Source: Dysgonomonas sp. 521
GTDB taxonomy: Bacteria; Bacteroidota; Bacteroidia; Bacteroidales; Dysgonomonadaceae
Length of the DNA stretch: 36,402 bases
NCBI RefSeq assembly: GCF_010501055.1
Contig: NZ_QVMO01000040.1
Coordinates: 5,404 to 41,805, forward strand
Direction of reading: 5' to 3'
In this document: positions 8,917 through 17,441 of the stretch, piece by piece
How the letters are laid out: each line of letters begins with the position of its first letter
How positions within the stretch are numbered: the first letter of the stretch is position 1
Notes under the pieces: model-generated
What the model was told of the DNA's origin: nothing
What the model saw: the letters and a program-made list of their open reading frames with translations, nothing else
Database searches by the model: none
Translations under genes and position numbers: made by a program

Positions 8917-10515
8917 ATGAAAACAACTGAAACACGAACAAAAAACCGGTGGAAACAGGCAATTGCCGTTCTCGCCTTCCTAGTACTTACTCCGGGCATA
9001 TATGCCCAGGTAACCGTAGGCAGCAACAAAGAGCCTGAATCCTTTTCGGTGCTGGAGATCATCTCCAATCAGAAAACCGGGCTGCGCATGGCTCACCTGA
9101 CTACCGCAGAACGCAATAAAATGACCACTGCCTTTATTGGCTCTCCCGAAGAAGAACTGGCCAAAGGCCTCACTATCTACAATACCACAATCGACTGCAT
9201 GGAGTTCTGGAACGGAAAGAAGTGGATATCCACTTGTGAGGGGAATCCTTTATCCATTCCTAATACCGAAGGCGAAGGCACATTCACCGGCAAGGTATGC
9301 TTCGACCTTGCACAGGGCAACAACGCAACCGAATACTGCGCTCCGCTGACCAGTCGCACGGCTAAAAAAACCACCTTTACTAACACAACCGAGCAAGACC
9401 CAGCGCAGCAAATAGCTGATGGCGCTACCACCTCCCTCTACACAGGCGTGCCCGATGCCACATTCGGATACTCAGGTGTGCAGGTATATACTTTTACCCC
9501 GCCGACAGGAGGTGTAAGCAATGTACGCTTTGGCTATATTGATATTTCGGGCAAAGTGGTGGCAAGTATCGAGCCTAAAGCCGACTATAGCGGAAATGAC
9601 ATAGATTCTCCCTGCAAAGCGGTAGTAACTTACAATCCTAGCCTGAGTACCGACCTGAAAAACCTGACTACCACAGAGGCACTGAAAGCCGACCTCTATG
9701 TGATATACAACGATGCAGCAGACGGCATGGGGGCGGACAAGTATCTGAAACTGGCCATTACCTTGAGCGACTGCGCCTGCTGTGGCGCGATGGCTACTCC
9801 CCTCTCTGGTAACGAGGAGCAGTTGCAATGGCAGACCTTTATGTGCTATAATCTGGGTGCCGACCAAACGCTTGATCCCTTCACCTGGAAATCGGACGGA
9901 GACGATGTAGACAACGATATCAAAGGCTACCTGTACCAGTGGGGACGCCAAAGTGACGGGCATGAGAAACGCAAGAGTGCTATATCTACAATGTTGGCTA
10001 CTAATAATCAGGCAACATTTCCATTTGATGTAATCGGTAAGTTCATACTTCCAACATTTTCCCCCGGCGACTGGCTTGAGGGCTCCAATGAAATATCACG
10101 ATGGGGTGACGGCTCACGGAAAGACTTATTACCTAAAGGCGTTAACGATCCTTGTCCTACAGGCTGGAAGGTGCCGACCAGAGTACAATGGAAGAGTTTA
10201 AACCAGATGGATCCGATAAACGGAGATCCTTACTATAAATGGAAGTGGACAGGTAGCGGTTATCTGATTGGAGATGATCTGTACATTCCATGTGCAGGAT
10301 ACAGAGATGGAAATGGAAATACTGGATCTGATTATTTTTCGATGGTTGGAACAGGTTGTAATTATTGGACAGCTAGCCCAGGTAAGACCACTTATGACAT
10401 AAGTAGTGGTGTCATACTATTGTTGTATGCTGATCATCTTAGTCAATTTGTTATTACTATGGAAATGGACTTTAGTCGTGGTATGGGTTTATCTGTCCGT
10501 TGTGTATTAGAATAG
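8917..10515 (+). CDS. Exported FISUMP-domain protein (paralogue 1)
   Basis: 532 aa. The signal peptide is about residues 1-31, ending in IYAQ. Next comes a conserved N-terminal module (TVGSNKEPESFSVLEI, GLRM, LTTAERNKMT, KGLTIYNTTIDCMEFWNGKKW, about 32-110) shared with the next gene. A beta-rich middle region (about 115-310) is unique to this copy. The C-terminal FISUMP (Fibrobacter succinogenes major paralogous) domain has YLYQWGRQSDGHEKR, DPCPTGWKVPTRVQW, a YWTAS motif and the terminal SVRCVLE. FISUMP proteins are extracytoplasmic with unknown function; this one is probably a surface protein. It sits 91 bp before paralogue 2 and is likely cotranscribed with it. Confidence 0.85.
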   Translation: MKTTETRTKNRWKQAIAVLAFLVLTPGIYAQVTVGSNKEPESFSVLEIISNQKTGLRMAHLTTAERNKMTTAFIGSPEEELAKGLTIYNTTIDCMEFWNGKKWISTCEGNPLSIPNTEGEGTFTGKVCFDLAQGNNATEYCAPLTSRTAKKTTFTNTTEQDPAQQIADGATTSLYTGVPDATFGYSGVQVYTFTPPTGGVSNVRFGYIDISGKVVASIEPKADYSGNDIDSPCKAVVTYNPSLSTDLKNLTTTEALKADLYVIYNDAADGMGADKYLKLAITLSDCACCGAMATPLSGNEEQLQWQTFMCYNLGADQTLDPFTWKSDGDDVDNDIKGYLYQWGRQSDGHEKRKSAISTMLATNNQATFPFDVIGKFILPTFSPGDWLEGSNEISRWGDGSRKDLLPKGVNDPCPTGWKVPTRVQWKSLNQMDPINGDPYYKWKWTGSGYLIGDDLYIPCAGYRDGNGNTGSDYFSMVGTGCNYWTASPGKTTYDISSGVILLLYADHLSQFVITMEMDFSRGMGLSVRCVLE

Positions 10516-10606
10516 TTTTTCCCGCTTTTCGGATTTATAATCCTGAATCCTGAATCCTGAATTGAAAATAGACGTTAGTCAAATCCTGAAATTATATAAA
10601 CTATAT

Positions 10607-12115
10607 ATGAAAAAACTATTATTATTTACATTTATCCTGTGCATGGTCACTGCCGTATGTGCACAGGTAACGATGGGGTCGGACAAAGCACCCGAACCCT
10701 TTTCGGCTCTGGAATTGATCTCCAGCGGTGAAAACGGGCTGCGCATGCCACTGCTGACCACCGCCGATCGCAATAAAATGACGGCTACCTTTGGCACTCA
10801 CAAGGAAGGACTGGCCAAAGGACTCACCATCTACAATACCACCACCAACTGCCTCGAATACTGGAACGGCACAAAGTGGATATCCACCTGCGGGGGAGAG
10901 GATTCGCCCTATACGTCTGTTACACCGGATGGCAAAGCTACGGTAACGGCGTGCGCATCACCTACCGATGAGACTTTGGGTACAGATGGTTATGCAGATG
11001 GCTATAAGATTGGCCTTCGTGCAGTAGAAGCCACTACGGGCTTTTATATGTTTACCTACCAGACGATGAGGCTGTATGCCAATTATAGCGATACGCCTGA
11101 GCCGACCTCCTACCAGTGGGTGGTAGACGGCAAAGCTATATCGGGTGCTACTGCCTCTACTTTTGCTTATACCCCGCCTGCGAATATTGCCCTCAAAAAA
11201 GACGACTTGGGTAACTATAAAAAGACAGTAACCATCACCTGCCAGATGACGGTTGGCGGCAACGATATAGAGCCTGTAGACAAATTCGATATACTGGTGG
11301 TACATGTACCAGATGAAGACAAGGACAAGGACGGACTGCGCGACCTGCAACCTATCTATGTATGGGGGCATGAAAACGGTGTAGCCGGAGCAGACAAGGT
11401 AAAAGTAACTTTTGCTCATGTCAACCTGGGCGCTGAGAATGATAACGACCCATGTAATTGCTTGGGTGACTTATATCAGTGGGGACGTGTGGCTGACGGG
11501 CATGAAAAGCGTACAAGTGCCGGTTATCCGACTAATGATACTTCCTCCGAAAATGGGATTGCTGCCAACGAGGACTTGGATATAAACGGGCAGATAGCCG
11601 AAGGCAATGCAAGCGAGGGTAAATTTATCAAGCAAAAAGATGATCCTTACAGTTGGCGTCCCGTTGATGGAATGATTGGCCTTTGGGGTGACAGTTCTAC
11701 CGAATTTTCGGCGAATTATAATCAAGCTAAGGGAACTGTCGATCCTTGTCCTACAGGTTGGAAAGTTCCCAGTCAGAAACAATGGGGGGCTATTTATCGG
11801 GGCGGAATTGCCAGTGGTGACCCAGGTTCCGCGACTTCTAGTAGCTGGAATTATCTTGGTAGAACTCTTATATGGGAGAGATGGGGTAGTACCAGCGGTT
11901 ACAAAGTCGCTGAAGCCCTTTATTTGCCCCTCTGTGGTTACCGCTCACACGAAACCGCACAAACGTACTTAGTTGGTCACTATGGTGCTTATTGGTGTAG
12001 TACAGTCCTCAGTAACAACGCGTACTATTTGCATCTCGATGGCGGTAGTATTATTGTCCCAGGTGGCAATCGCCCTCGTGCCTACGGCTTTTCTGTGCGT
12101 TGTGTCCCAGAATAA
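10607..12115 (+). CDS. Exported FISUMP-domain protein (paralogue 2)
   Basis: 502 aa when started at the ATG at 10607, which gives a clean signal peptide (MKKLLLFTFILCMVTAVCAQ). The open frame extends back to a TTG at 10562, but that would place 15 polar residues before the signal. The N-terminal module matches paralogue 1 closely (VTMGSDKAPEPFSALELIS, GLRMPLLTTADRNKMTATF, GLTIYNTTTNCLEYWNGTKW). The middle holds an Ig-like segment (TMRLYANYSDTPEPTSYQWV). The C-terminal FISUMP domain has LYQWGRVADGHEKR, DPCPTGWKVPSQKQW, YWCSTV and SVRCVPE. The ends are conserved and the middle is divergent, which suggests tandem duplication with exchange of the central binding module. A terminator follows at 12186-12220. 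Confidence 0.85.
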   Translation: MKKLLLFTFILCMVTAVCAQVTMGSDKAPEPFSALELISSGENGLRMPLLTTADRNKMTATFGTHKEGLAKGLTIYNTTTNCLEYWNGTKWISTCGGEDSPYTSVTPDGKATVTACASPTDETLGTDGYADGYKIGLRAVEATTGFYMFTYQTMRLYANYSDTPEPTSYQWVVDGKAISGATASTFAYTPPANIALKKDDLGNYKKTVTITCQMTVGGNDIEPVDKFDILVVHVPDEDKDKDGLRDLQPIYVWGHENGVAGADKVKVTFAHVNLGAENDNDPCNCLGDLYQWGRVADGHEKRTSAGYPTNDTSSENGIAANEDLDINGQIAEGNASEGKFIKQKDDPYSWRPVDGMIGLWGDSSTEFSANYNQAKGTVDPCPTGWKVPSQKQWGAIYRGGIASGDPGSATSSSWNYLGRTLIWERWGSTSGYKVAEALYLPLCGYRSHETAQTYLVGHYGAYWCSTVLSNNAYYLHLDGGSIIVPGGNRPRAYGFSVRCVPE

Positions 12116-12185
12116 AAAGCGAGCGTGTTTAACCCCGAAGTCTCTACCATCAGGATTTGTAATCCTACAAAAAGAATCGAAAACC

Positions 12186-12220
12186 AAAGAAACAGGCTGT
12201 TCCTTAAAGCCTGTTTCTTT
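12186..12220 (+). terminator. Rho-independent terminator
   Basis: AAAGAAACAGGCT (12186-12198) pairs with AGCCTGTTTCTTT (12208-12220). It follows the FISUMP gene pair. Confidence 0.75.
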
Positions 12221-12350
12221 CCCTAATGCCCGTAAGAACTATATACTATAGCCCACTGGCAACGCCTTACGTAATAAATAGAAGCTATCGAGGGGTGTCC
12301 TGGATCAACGGAATAGAGTGGGGTCAAGATTAACACCCTCCCTTTATCTT

Positions 12351-12704
12351 TTATTCACAGTCAGTCCGGTCGTTTGTCGAATCGTTGTCGGGCTGCGATA
12401 CAAGTATAAAATCGATAGGCTCTGATGTTTCATTCGCAATGTAATGTTTTACCATCGGGTCTATCAATATTCCCTGTTGCTCGTTTACAACCTCGGGCTC
12501 GCCTTCGATATAAAATACGGCCGTACCTTTTACCACAAAGAAGAATTGCCGCGCAAGAGAGTGATAATGTAAAGTCTCCCTTGTTCCCGCAGGCATAGTT
12601 TCTATTTTTACAGATAACGAATCCCTACTCATCAGGATCCAACTGCTACATTTATCTCCCCAGTAATAATGGGGCGCTGAATTTTTATCTACTGCTCTAC
12701 CCAT
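12351..12704 (-). CDS. Single-domain cupin protein
   Basis: 117 aa from the ATG at 12704 (MGRAVDKNS). An upstream in-frame ATG at 12779 adds 25 residues of uncharacteristic sequence, so I prefer the shorter form. The cupin-2 fold is indicated by TLHYHSLARQFFFVVKGTAVFY (motif 1, two His; the usual Glu appears to be Gln) and GILIDPMVKHYIAN (motif 2 with His). N-terminal APHYYWGDKCSSWILM resembles small sugar-nucleotide or mannose-isomerase-like cupins. The substrate is unknown. The gene is monocistronic and convergent with the FISUMP pair. Confidence 0.82.
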   Translation of the reverse strand: MGRAVDKNSAPHYYWGDKCSSWILMSRDSLSVKIETMPAGTRETLHYHSLARQFFFVVKGTAVFYIEGEPEVVNEQQGILIDPMVKHYIANETSEPIDFILVSQPDNDSTNDRTDCE

Positions 12705-12814
12705 GATATTATAATTTAAAAAATGTAACAATATGCTAAGTAATTGTTGTCTAACGCCGGAGGAGTGTCTCTTTATCAACCGTATGTGCAGCGCAGCGGA
12801 ACTTAGGGCGATGC

Positions 12815-12872
12815 CACATACTCTAAAACGTCTCTAAAAATTTGGTCGAATAAAATTTAAATAGATTCTAAA
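12815..12872. mobile_element. Degenerate solo end of the MITE family
   Basis: The sequence ending ...AATAAAATTTAAATAGATTC (to about 12872) resembles the inner-to-terminal right part of MITE copies B and C, including the CTCTAAAAATT stretch. No matching left end is seen, so this is a remnant. Confidence 0.45.
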
Positions 12873-12931
12873 TATAAGAAATAAATTGAATAAGATTGCT
12901 TTTTTCAATCATTATTTCTAAATAAATATCT

Positions 12932-12939
12932 TAGTTTTG
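12932..12939 (+). promoter_or_regulatory. Bacteroidota-type -7 box (TAGTTTTG)
   Basis: Exact TAnnTTTG match 26 bp before the ATG at 12966. It is the likely promoter of the four-gene operon 12966-15124. Confidence 0.5.
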
Positions 12940-12965
12940 TAACTTACACCAAATATTTGCAGGTT

Positions 12966-13166
12966 ATGACAAGAAAAGAACTGATACAACTTGTGGAACA
13001 GATTCTGGATGTAGAGAAATACTCCGAAAAACAATTGGATGATATGCTGGAACTGTTGCACAGGAATGTTCCACATCCGGCTGTAGCCAACCTGATTTAT
13101 TATGACAACCTATCCCCCGAAGAAATTGTGGATAAGGCACTGGACTACAAACCTATTCAATTATAA
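12966..13166 (+). CDS. E-type colicin/pyocin immunity-like protein
   Basis: 66 aa from the ATG at 12966; the frame extends to a TTG at 12957, which is less likely. It aligns by eye with nuclease-colicin immunity proteins (Im2/Im7/Im9, Colicin_Pyocin family): MTRKELIQLVEQIL and YSEKQLDDMLELLHRN match helices I and II, VPHPAVANLIYYDN carries the His-Pro and the paired Tyr (45-46) of the DNase-binding surface, and SPEEIVDKALDYK matches the last helix. It is slightly shorter than Im proteins (about 86 aa) and lacks their C-terminal tail. The family binds and neutralises HNH-type bacteriocin nucleases. No toxin gene is in the window. It is first in a tight operon, 13 bp before the next gene. Confidence 0.8.
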   Translation: MTRKELIQLVEQILDVEKYSEKQLDDMLELLHRNVPHPAVANLIYYDNLSPEEIVDKALDYKPIQL

Positions 13167-13179
13167 ATCTATTCATACT

Positions 13180-13473
13180 ATGGATAAAGACCTGTTCCAT
13201 ACTATTATACAAATAGCAACCGGAAAAGATCCGGATATTTCAGAAGCCAAAACACTTATTCATACAGGAGGTAAAGAGATATCAGGATTCATACAAGAAG
13301 TAATGAACAAAGAAGAAGACGAGTTTACAAAAGCAGAGATAGCAGAGGATTATGTACAGATAGCAACAAAAGAAGATCTACCGTTTTTTGAAGAAACTCT
13401 GAGTAACATGAAAGTCAAACACTGCATATCTGTACTTGAAAATTGTATATCTACATTAAAGAAAAAAGCATAA
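13180..13473 (+). CDS. Hypothetical 97-aa protein
   Basis: 97 aa from the ATG at 13180 (MDKDLFHTIIQIATG). Acidic, apparently all-helical, with no signal peptide. Family not recognised. It lies 13 bp after the immunity-like gene, and its stop codon overlaps the next start (TAATG), so translation is probably coupled. By position and size it could be a second immunity-type protein; that is inference only. Confidence 0.72.
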   Translation: MDKDLFHTIIQIATGKDPDISEAKTLIHTGGKEISGFIQEVMNKEEDEFTKAEIAEDYVQIATKEDLPFFEETLSNMKVKHCISVLENCISTLKKKA

Positions 13474-14117
13474 TGTCACTCGAAAAAGACGAAGCTATAG
13501 AAAATTATATCCTTTCGCATATCGACCAGGAAGGCGAATTGCTAAAACAGCTCAACAGGGATGCCCATGTCAACCTGCTCAAGCCACGTATGCTCTCAGG
13601 GCATTTGCAGGGGCGTATGCTCAAGATGTTTTGCCGGATGATGCAGCCAAGATATATACTGGAGATAGGGACTTATACGGCTTATGCCACCCTTTGCCTT
13701 GCCGAAGGCGCTGCTGACGATGCCGAGATACATACACTGGAAGTGAATGACGAACTGGAGGATTTTATCATGAAATATCTGCACCAGACAAAGCTGAAAG
13801 ATAAGATACACCTGCATATAGGCGATGCTATGGACATTATTCCAAATATAGACCGTATATTCGACCTTGTATTTATCGATGCCAACAAGCGGCATTATAT
13901 AGAGTATTACAACCTTATTTTCGATAAGGTGCGTCCGGGCGGACTTATCATTGCCGATAATACCCTCTGGGACGGGCATGTGCTGGAAACGCCAAAGCCG
14001 TCGGACAAACAAACGATAGGTATACAGCAATTTAACGATATGCTGGCAAAGGACGGCAGGGTAGAAAAAGTGATTCTGCCTGTACGTGATGGACTTACAT
14101 TAATCTGGAAAAAATAA
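13473..14117 (+). CDS. SAM-dependent O-methyltransferase (family 3)
   Basis: 214 aa from the ATG at 13473, which shares its A with the preceding TAA. A TTG at 13443 would be in frame but lies inside the previous gene. It is a class I SAM methyltransferase of the catechol-O-methyltransferase-like bacterial family: ILEIGTYTAYATLCLAEG is the SAM-binding loop, HTLEVNDELEDF holds the acidic ribose-binding residue, DLVFIDANKRHYIEYY carries the metal-binding Asp region, and GGLIIADNTLWDGHV holds the second metal ligands. It is cytoplasmic and the substrate is unknown. It is 8 bp from the next gene in the operon. Confidence 0.9.
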   Translation: MSLEKDEAIENYILSHIDQEGELLKQLNRDAHVNLLKPRMLSGHLQGRMLKMFCRMMQPRYILEIGTYTAYATLCLAEGAADDAEIHTLEVNDELEDFIMKYLHQTKLKDKIHLHIGDAMDIIPNIDRIFDLVFIDANKRHYIEYYNLIFDKVRPGGLIIADNTLWDGHVLETPKPSDKQTIGIQQFNDMLAKDGRVEKVILPVRDGLTLIWKK

Positions 14118-14125
14118 AAAATACC

Positions 14126-15124
14126 ATGAATACACAGTTTAAACTGACAGGGCAAACCAATATCATCACTTACTCATCAGACGGGAGCCTTATTATTATC
14201 AGTGATTACGACGGAGGATTTAAAATCTACGATGTGAAAAAAGAAAAACTGATATTTAAAACAAAGATAAAAGGGAAAAAAAGCGATATTATAATCCATT
14301 ATCATGATATAAGCTGCGACAACCGGTTTGCTGCATTCAGTTGCGATTTTAAAGTTTTTATAGTTGATATCGCAAAGAAGGAGATAATTAAAGAAATATC
14401 ATATTCCAAAGAAATTGAGAGGCAGGCAACTTCCCCTTTCTGCTTTTTCCGCACCTCTGCCAAAATTGCGATTCCCAATGGCGGCGAATTGATTATCTAT
14501 GATATAGAAACGGAAAACAGTATCCGGATAAAACTGCCATCCGGTGCAGGCTGGACCGACTGCCTTGCAACAAATGCAAATGATACGATTATTGCTTACA
14601 AAAGCAACAATGATGAACTGAGAGATAAAGTTTATATTTACGATTTGGCAGATGGCAAATTATTAAATACGGTAAAAGTACCTTACCCTATAGGATACCG
14701 GCAGGAATATATATGCAGGGATATCAGGTTTGTAGATGAAAAAACATTCGTGATATTGCGGAAAGCTTTTGGTATCTCACATTTCGATGCAGATTCGGGG
14801 AAAGAAGTGCAGACTATCACATGGGATACGATGGGGTTTAGGACTGTACATGCATTTTGGGAATCTGCTATATTGGATGATTGCAGGTATATTCTTTTCT
14901 ATAAAGAGACTAATACTGCAAACGACCCTGACGAATGGCATGTAGACCCTGAGGAGGTGGAGCTTATACTATACGATTCGGGGGAAAAGAAAATCGTAAG
15001 CGTTAAGAAAACCGGAATGTGTCCGGCCTCTTTTTATGTGCCGGACAAGCGGTTAGCTTATGTAAAGAAAGTTTATGATGAGAATTACAAAATCAGTAGA
15101 TTTTTAGTGACAGAGAATCTATAG
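14126..15124 (+). CDS. WD40-like beta-propeller protein
   Basis: 332 aa, cytoplasmic, no signal peptide. Repeated blade-like units are visible, such as TYSSDGSLIIISDYDGGFKIYDVKKEKLIF, a second at about 60-95 (CDNRFAAFSCDFKVFIVDIAKKE) and YIYDLADGKLLNTVKV. The repeats are too degenerate to name a family. It is last in the four-gene operon. No partner is evident beyond the methyltransferase and immunity-like genes upstream. Confidence 0.72.
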   Translation: MNTQFKLTGQTNIITYSSDGSLIIISDYDGGFKIYDVKKEKLIFKTKIKGKKSDIIIHYHDISCDNRFAAFSCDFKVFIVDIAKKEIIKEISYSKEIERQATSPFCFFRTSAKIAIPNGGELIIYDIETENSIRIKLPSGAGWTDCLATNANDTIIAYKSNNDELRDKVYIYDLADGKLLNTVKVPYPIGYRQEYICRDIRFVDEKTFVILRKAFGISHFDADSGKEVQTITWDTMGFRTVHAFWESAILDDCRYILFYKETNTANDPDEWHVDPEEVELILYDSGEKKIVSVKKTGMCPASFYVPDKRLAYVKKVYDENYKISRFLVTENL

Positions 15125-15214
15125 GATAAAACATTACGAAACAAGCCAGGTAGTATTTGCTTTTCAATTAATTACGCAAATCAGGGGTTGCTTTGGGTTG
15201 CAGTATACTATTAT

Positions 15215-15695
15215 AAATCATGCGAATCAAGGGTTAAATGTGCTATTAGGCACATCATATTGGTAGAAAGATGAATGAAATTCGTTTTTTGTGCCGTCAG
15301 GTACAAAATGTGAATTGTTCTGTAGATATTGCGTACCTGACGGCACGCAATTAACCGGTTAAAGCTTCTTTCTACCAACATTCAGTCCCTAAAGGGACAA
15401 AAAATAGCACATTTGACCCTTGATTCGCATAAATCAATCTTCTGTTTTGCAGCCAGGGTTCTAAGTCCACGAAGTGGGCTAATATGGATAACTACGGGTA
15501 AAACCCGTGGAAAAATCGGATAGGGAGAGGCCGTCTCCGTAGGAGGCGAATAGCATTTGTTTTTGCTATTTGCCTCCTATGGAGACATATTTCCCAGCCA
15601 GTCCCTGTCACGGGTTTTGCCCGTGGTTATCCACCTTCAGTCCCTTTGGGACAATAAGTTACTGTGTTTTTTAACCCTTGATTCGCATTAATTAT
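15215..15695. repeat. Nested palindrome block (about 480 bp)
   Basis: First structure: arms 15221-15245 and 15405-15429 (TGCGAATCAAGGGTT... and its complement), with inner arms 15262-15270/15368-15376 and 15291-15304/15333-15346 (GTGCCGTCAGGTAC/GTACCTGACGGCAC). Second structure: arms about 15486-15510 and 15609-15632 (GGATAAC...ACCCGTG), with an inner stem of about 23 bp at 15533-15555/15564-15586. A third copy of the TTGATTCGCA motif closes the block at about 15678-15687. It is non-coding and looks like a compound REP-type element. Confidence 0.75.
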
Positions 15696-15771
15696 AAATG
15701 ATATATTATTGTATTCAATATAATATCTATTATTTTTACAGCTACGCAAAAACATTGCATAGCCATCTGTT

Positions 15772-15779
15772 TACCTTTG
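15772..15779 (+). promoter_or_regulatory. Bacteroidota-type -7 box (TACCTTTG)
   Basis: Exact TAnnTTTG match 16 bp before the ATG at 15796. This implies a very short leader for the 442-aa gene. Confidence 0.55.
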
Positions 15780-15795
15780 TGATATAATCCATAAA

Positions 15796-17124
15796 ATGAT
15801 GGAACAGTTATACCAAACAATAAAACAAAGGAGAAGGCCCGAAGATATAGCCCAGATGATTCTGGAAATTCAGGGAGATAACTTAGCTGCTAAGGAAAGG
15901 AAGGTGCTGGATAAAGCCGCTTCCGGTTCTATAAAAAAGAGCATCTGGGGATATAGTTCTATGGCTATGTACTTTGCAGAGCCCATAGGTGCAAAAAAAC
16001 AAATGGAGAAAGCTATCGAGTTATTTAAACCGGAAACGAAGGTACTATACGACCCCAATAACGCAGAAAGCATCCGTGCGTTTATCGCTGCGGTTTCTTC
16101 TATCTTGAAAAAAGAAGAAGGTGCAAACAATTTCTTATCCGACAGGATGAATAAAGAGGCACGCAAAGAATCGGGGCTCGATTTATCGAAAAGGGCATAT
16201 AACAAAAGATGGCGCCTGCTGAAAAGATTGGAAAATAAATTATTGAAATTTATAAGAGAAAACCGCAATGCTGAGTTTCAGAAGATAGCGAAACATGGCA
16301 TTATACATCGGTTAGATTACAATACTTTTGCTTCTGATACCGATTCGGCCTGCTTTATCGCTTATTATACATCCAGATGTAATCTCAGGAGTGAGTTTAC
16401 AATTTATGGACAACAAAGAGCCTTTGACGAAATCAGCGAAATGCTTTATAATCGTTGTATTAATAATCAAAATACAAATTGGTGGGCTATATCCCATGTA
16501 TATCCTGCTATCGAAGTATTAAAAAACCTGAGCGATGAACAAAAAGGAATTTTGCTGGGCGAATGGACTTCCATACTGAAAGATATATCCACTCTGCTGG
16601 AAGAGGTTTGGAACTCGAACCAGATAAACAGGAACTCGATGGTTGTCAGAAAAGGCAATGACTCCACCACATGGAACAATACGGCGGGGGCATGGAATAA
16701 ATCGCGGGACAACTGGATGAACCTGATTTATGCGATGGGCATGGACGATATTCTGGATACCATTTGTTTCGGAAAGGTGCTGCGATTGATGGCCGGAGAC
16801 GTGGTTTACTGGCACATCCGCACCGGAGGAAAACTAGACCCCAACACAGATGTATGGAACAGCGTGCCTTTGCCTTGGGAGGTTTTTGAAGGAAAAACTG
16901 TTTGTAACCGTAAAATAATTTCGGATAGCTGTAAGAAGGCGGGGCTAAACCCTAAAAAGTCCGGGTGGATAGCACCACGCGAACATAAGGCCGTACCTTT
17001 CAGCCCAACGCCGGAACTGGTACATGGCGTTACAGTCAGCAATCCATTCCTTGCCGACATACTGAAAAAAGAAGGCTGGTTTTCGGGAAAGCCTGCAAAG
17101 AACAAAAAATGGTTTTGGAACTAA
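15796..17124 (+). CDS. Unrecognised 442-aa protein upstream of the tRNA-like pair
   Basis: 442 aa; the second ATG (15799) is an equally good start. There is no signal peptide or membrane helix, so it is probably cytoplasmic. The first 170 residues are helical and very basic (KQRRRPEDIA, KRAYNKRWRLLKRLENKLLK). The second half is rich in Trp and Asn, with motifs TSRCNLRSEFTIYGQQRAFD, NTNWWAISHVYPAIEVL, STTWNNTAGAWNKSRDNWM and a basic, Trp-rich end (KPAKNKKWFWN). I do not recognise the family and see no nuclease, ligase or synthetase signature. The basic first half would suit nucleic-acid binding (inference). A MITE sits at its stop codon, and two tRNA-like genes follow directly. Confidence 0.8.
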   Translation: MMEQLYQTIKQRRRPEDIAQMILEIQGDNLAAKERKVLDKAASGSIKKSIWGYSSMAMYFAEPIGAKKQMEKAIELFKPETKVLYDPNNAESIRAFIAAVSSILKKEEGANNFLSDRMNKEARKESGLDLSKRAYNKRWRLLKRLENKLLKFIRENRNAEFQKIAKHGIIHRLDYNTFASDTDSACFIAYYTSRCNLRSEFTIYGQQRAFDEISEMLYNRCINNQNTNWWAISHVYPAIEVLKNLSDEQKGILLGEWTSILKDISTLLEEVWNSNQINRNSMVVRKGNDSTTWNNTAGAWNKSRDNWMNLIYAMGMDDILDTICFGKVLRLMAGDVVYWHIRTGGKLDPNTDVWNSVPLPWEVFEGKTVCNRKIISDSCKKAGLNPKKSGWIAPREHKAVPFSPTPELVHGVTVSNPFLADILKKEGWFSGKPAKNKKWFWN

Positions 17125-17336
17125 GAAACTGTTTAAATTTTATTCGTTCCAATTTTTAGAGATGTTTTAGAGATGTTTTTTTCTTTCTTGAAACGATAAT
17201 AGCGGGCTATTTACATACGCTTCGCTCCTGTGACCGTTGGTTGAGTTGAGAGAAAGGAAAAAACAGCCGAAAACAGACTAAAAATGAACGAAGAAAAAGG
17301 TATAATAAAATATTCGTATAAAATTTAAACAGTTTC
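17125..17336 (+). mobile_element. MITE copy B (212 bp), inserted at a stop codon
   Basis: Ends are GAAACTGTTTAAATTTTA and TAAAATTTAAACAGTTTC. It is flanked by TAA duplications (17122-17124 and 17337-17339), the first of which is the stop codon of the 442-aa gene. It is the longest copy and contains both modules seen separately in the other copies (AACGATAATAGCGGGCTAT and TACATACGCTTCGCTCCTGT). Without it the stop codon would be 3 bp from the first tRNA. Confidence 0.85.
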
Positions 17337-17342
17337 TAAGAG

Positions 17343-17415
17343 AGTAAGTTAGCTCAGTGGCAGAGCATCCGGCTCGTCATCCGGATGGACACAGGTTCGA
17401 GCCCTGTACTTGCTC
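17343..17415 (+). tRNA. tRNA-like gene 1, 8-nt anticodon loop, isotype undetermined
   Basis: 73 nt, CCA not encoded. Acceptor AGTAAGT/ACTTGCT (7 bp, one G-T), D-arm GCTC-AGTGGCA-GAGC, T-arm ACAGG-TTCGAGC-CCTGT and variable loop TGGAC are canonical. The anticodon stem TCCGG/CCGGA is perfect but closes an 8-nt loop CTCGTCAT (17373-17380), one more than normal. After T33 it can be read as quadruplet CGTC (codon GACG), or as triplets CGT (Thr-like) or GTC (Asp-like). Discriminator C73 is usual only for tRNA-His, so identity is unclear. A T-run follows immediately. It shares most of its body with the second gene. Confidence 0.85.
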
Positions 17416-17441
17416 TTTTTTAGATATTTGTATTATAGTAA

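Noticed and set aside
8402..8920. 172-codon open frame, plus strand
   Set aside because: Runs through GC-rich palindromic repeats, with a Pro/Gly low-complexity product, and overlaps the start of the FISUMP gene.
12705..12779. N-terminal extension of the cupin to the ATG at 12779
   Set aside because: The extra 25 residues do not resemble the family start and lie in probable promoter DNA.
15215..15695. CRISPR array
   Set aside because: Repeated motifs are inverted and nested, unevenly spaced, and no cas gene is present.
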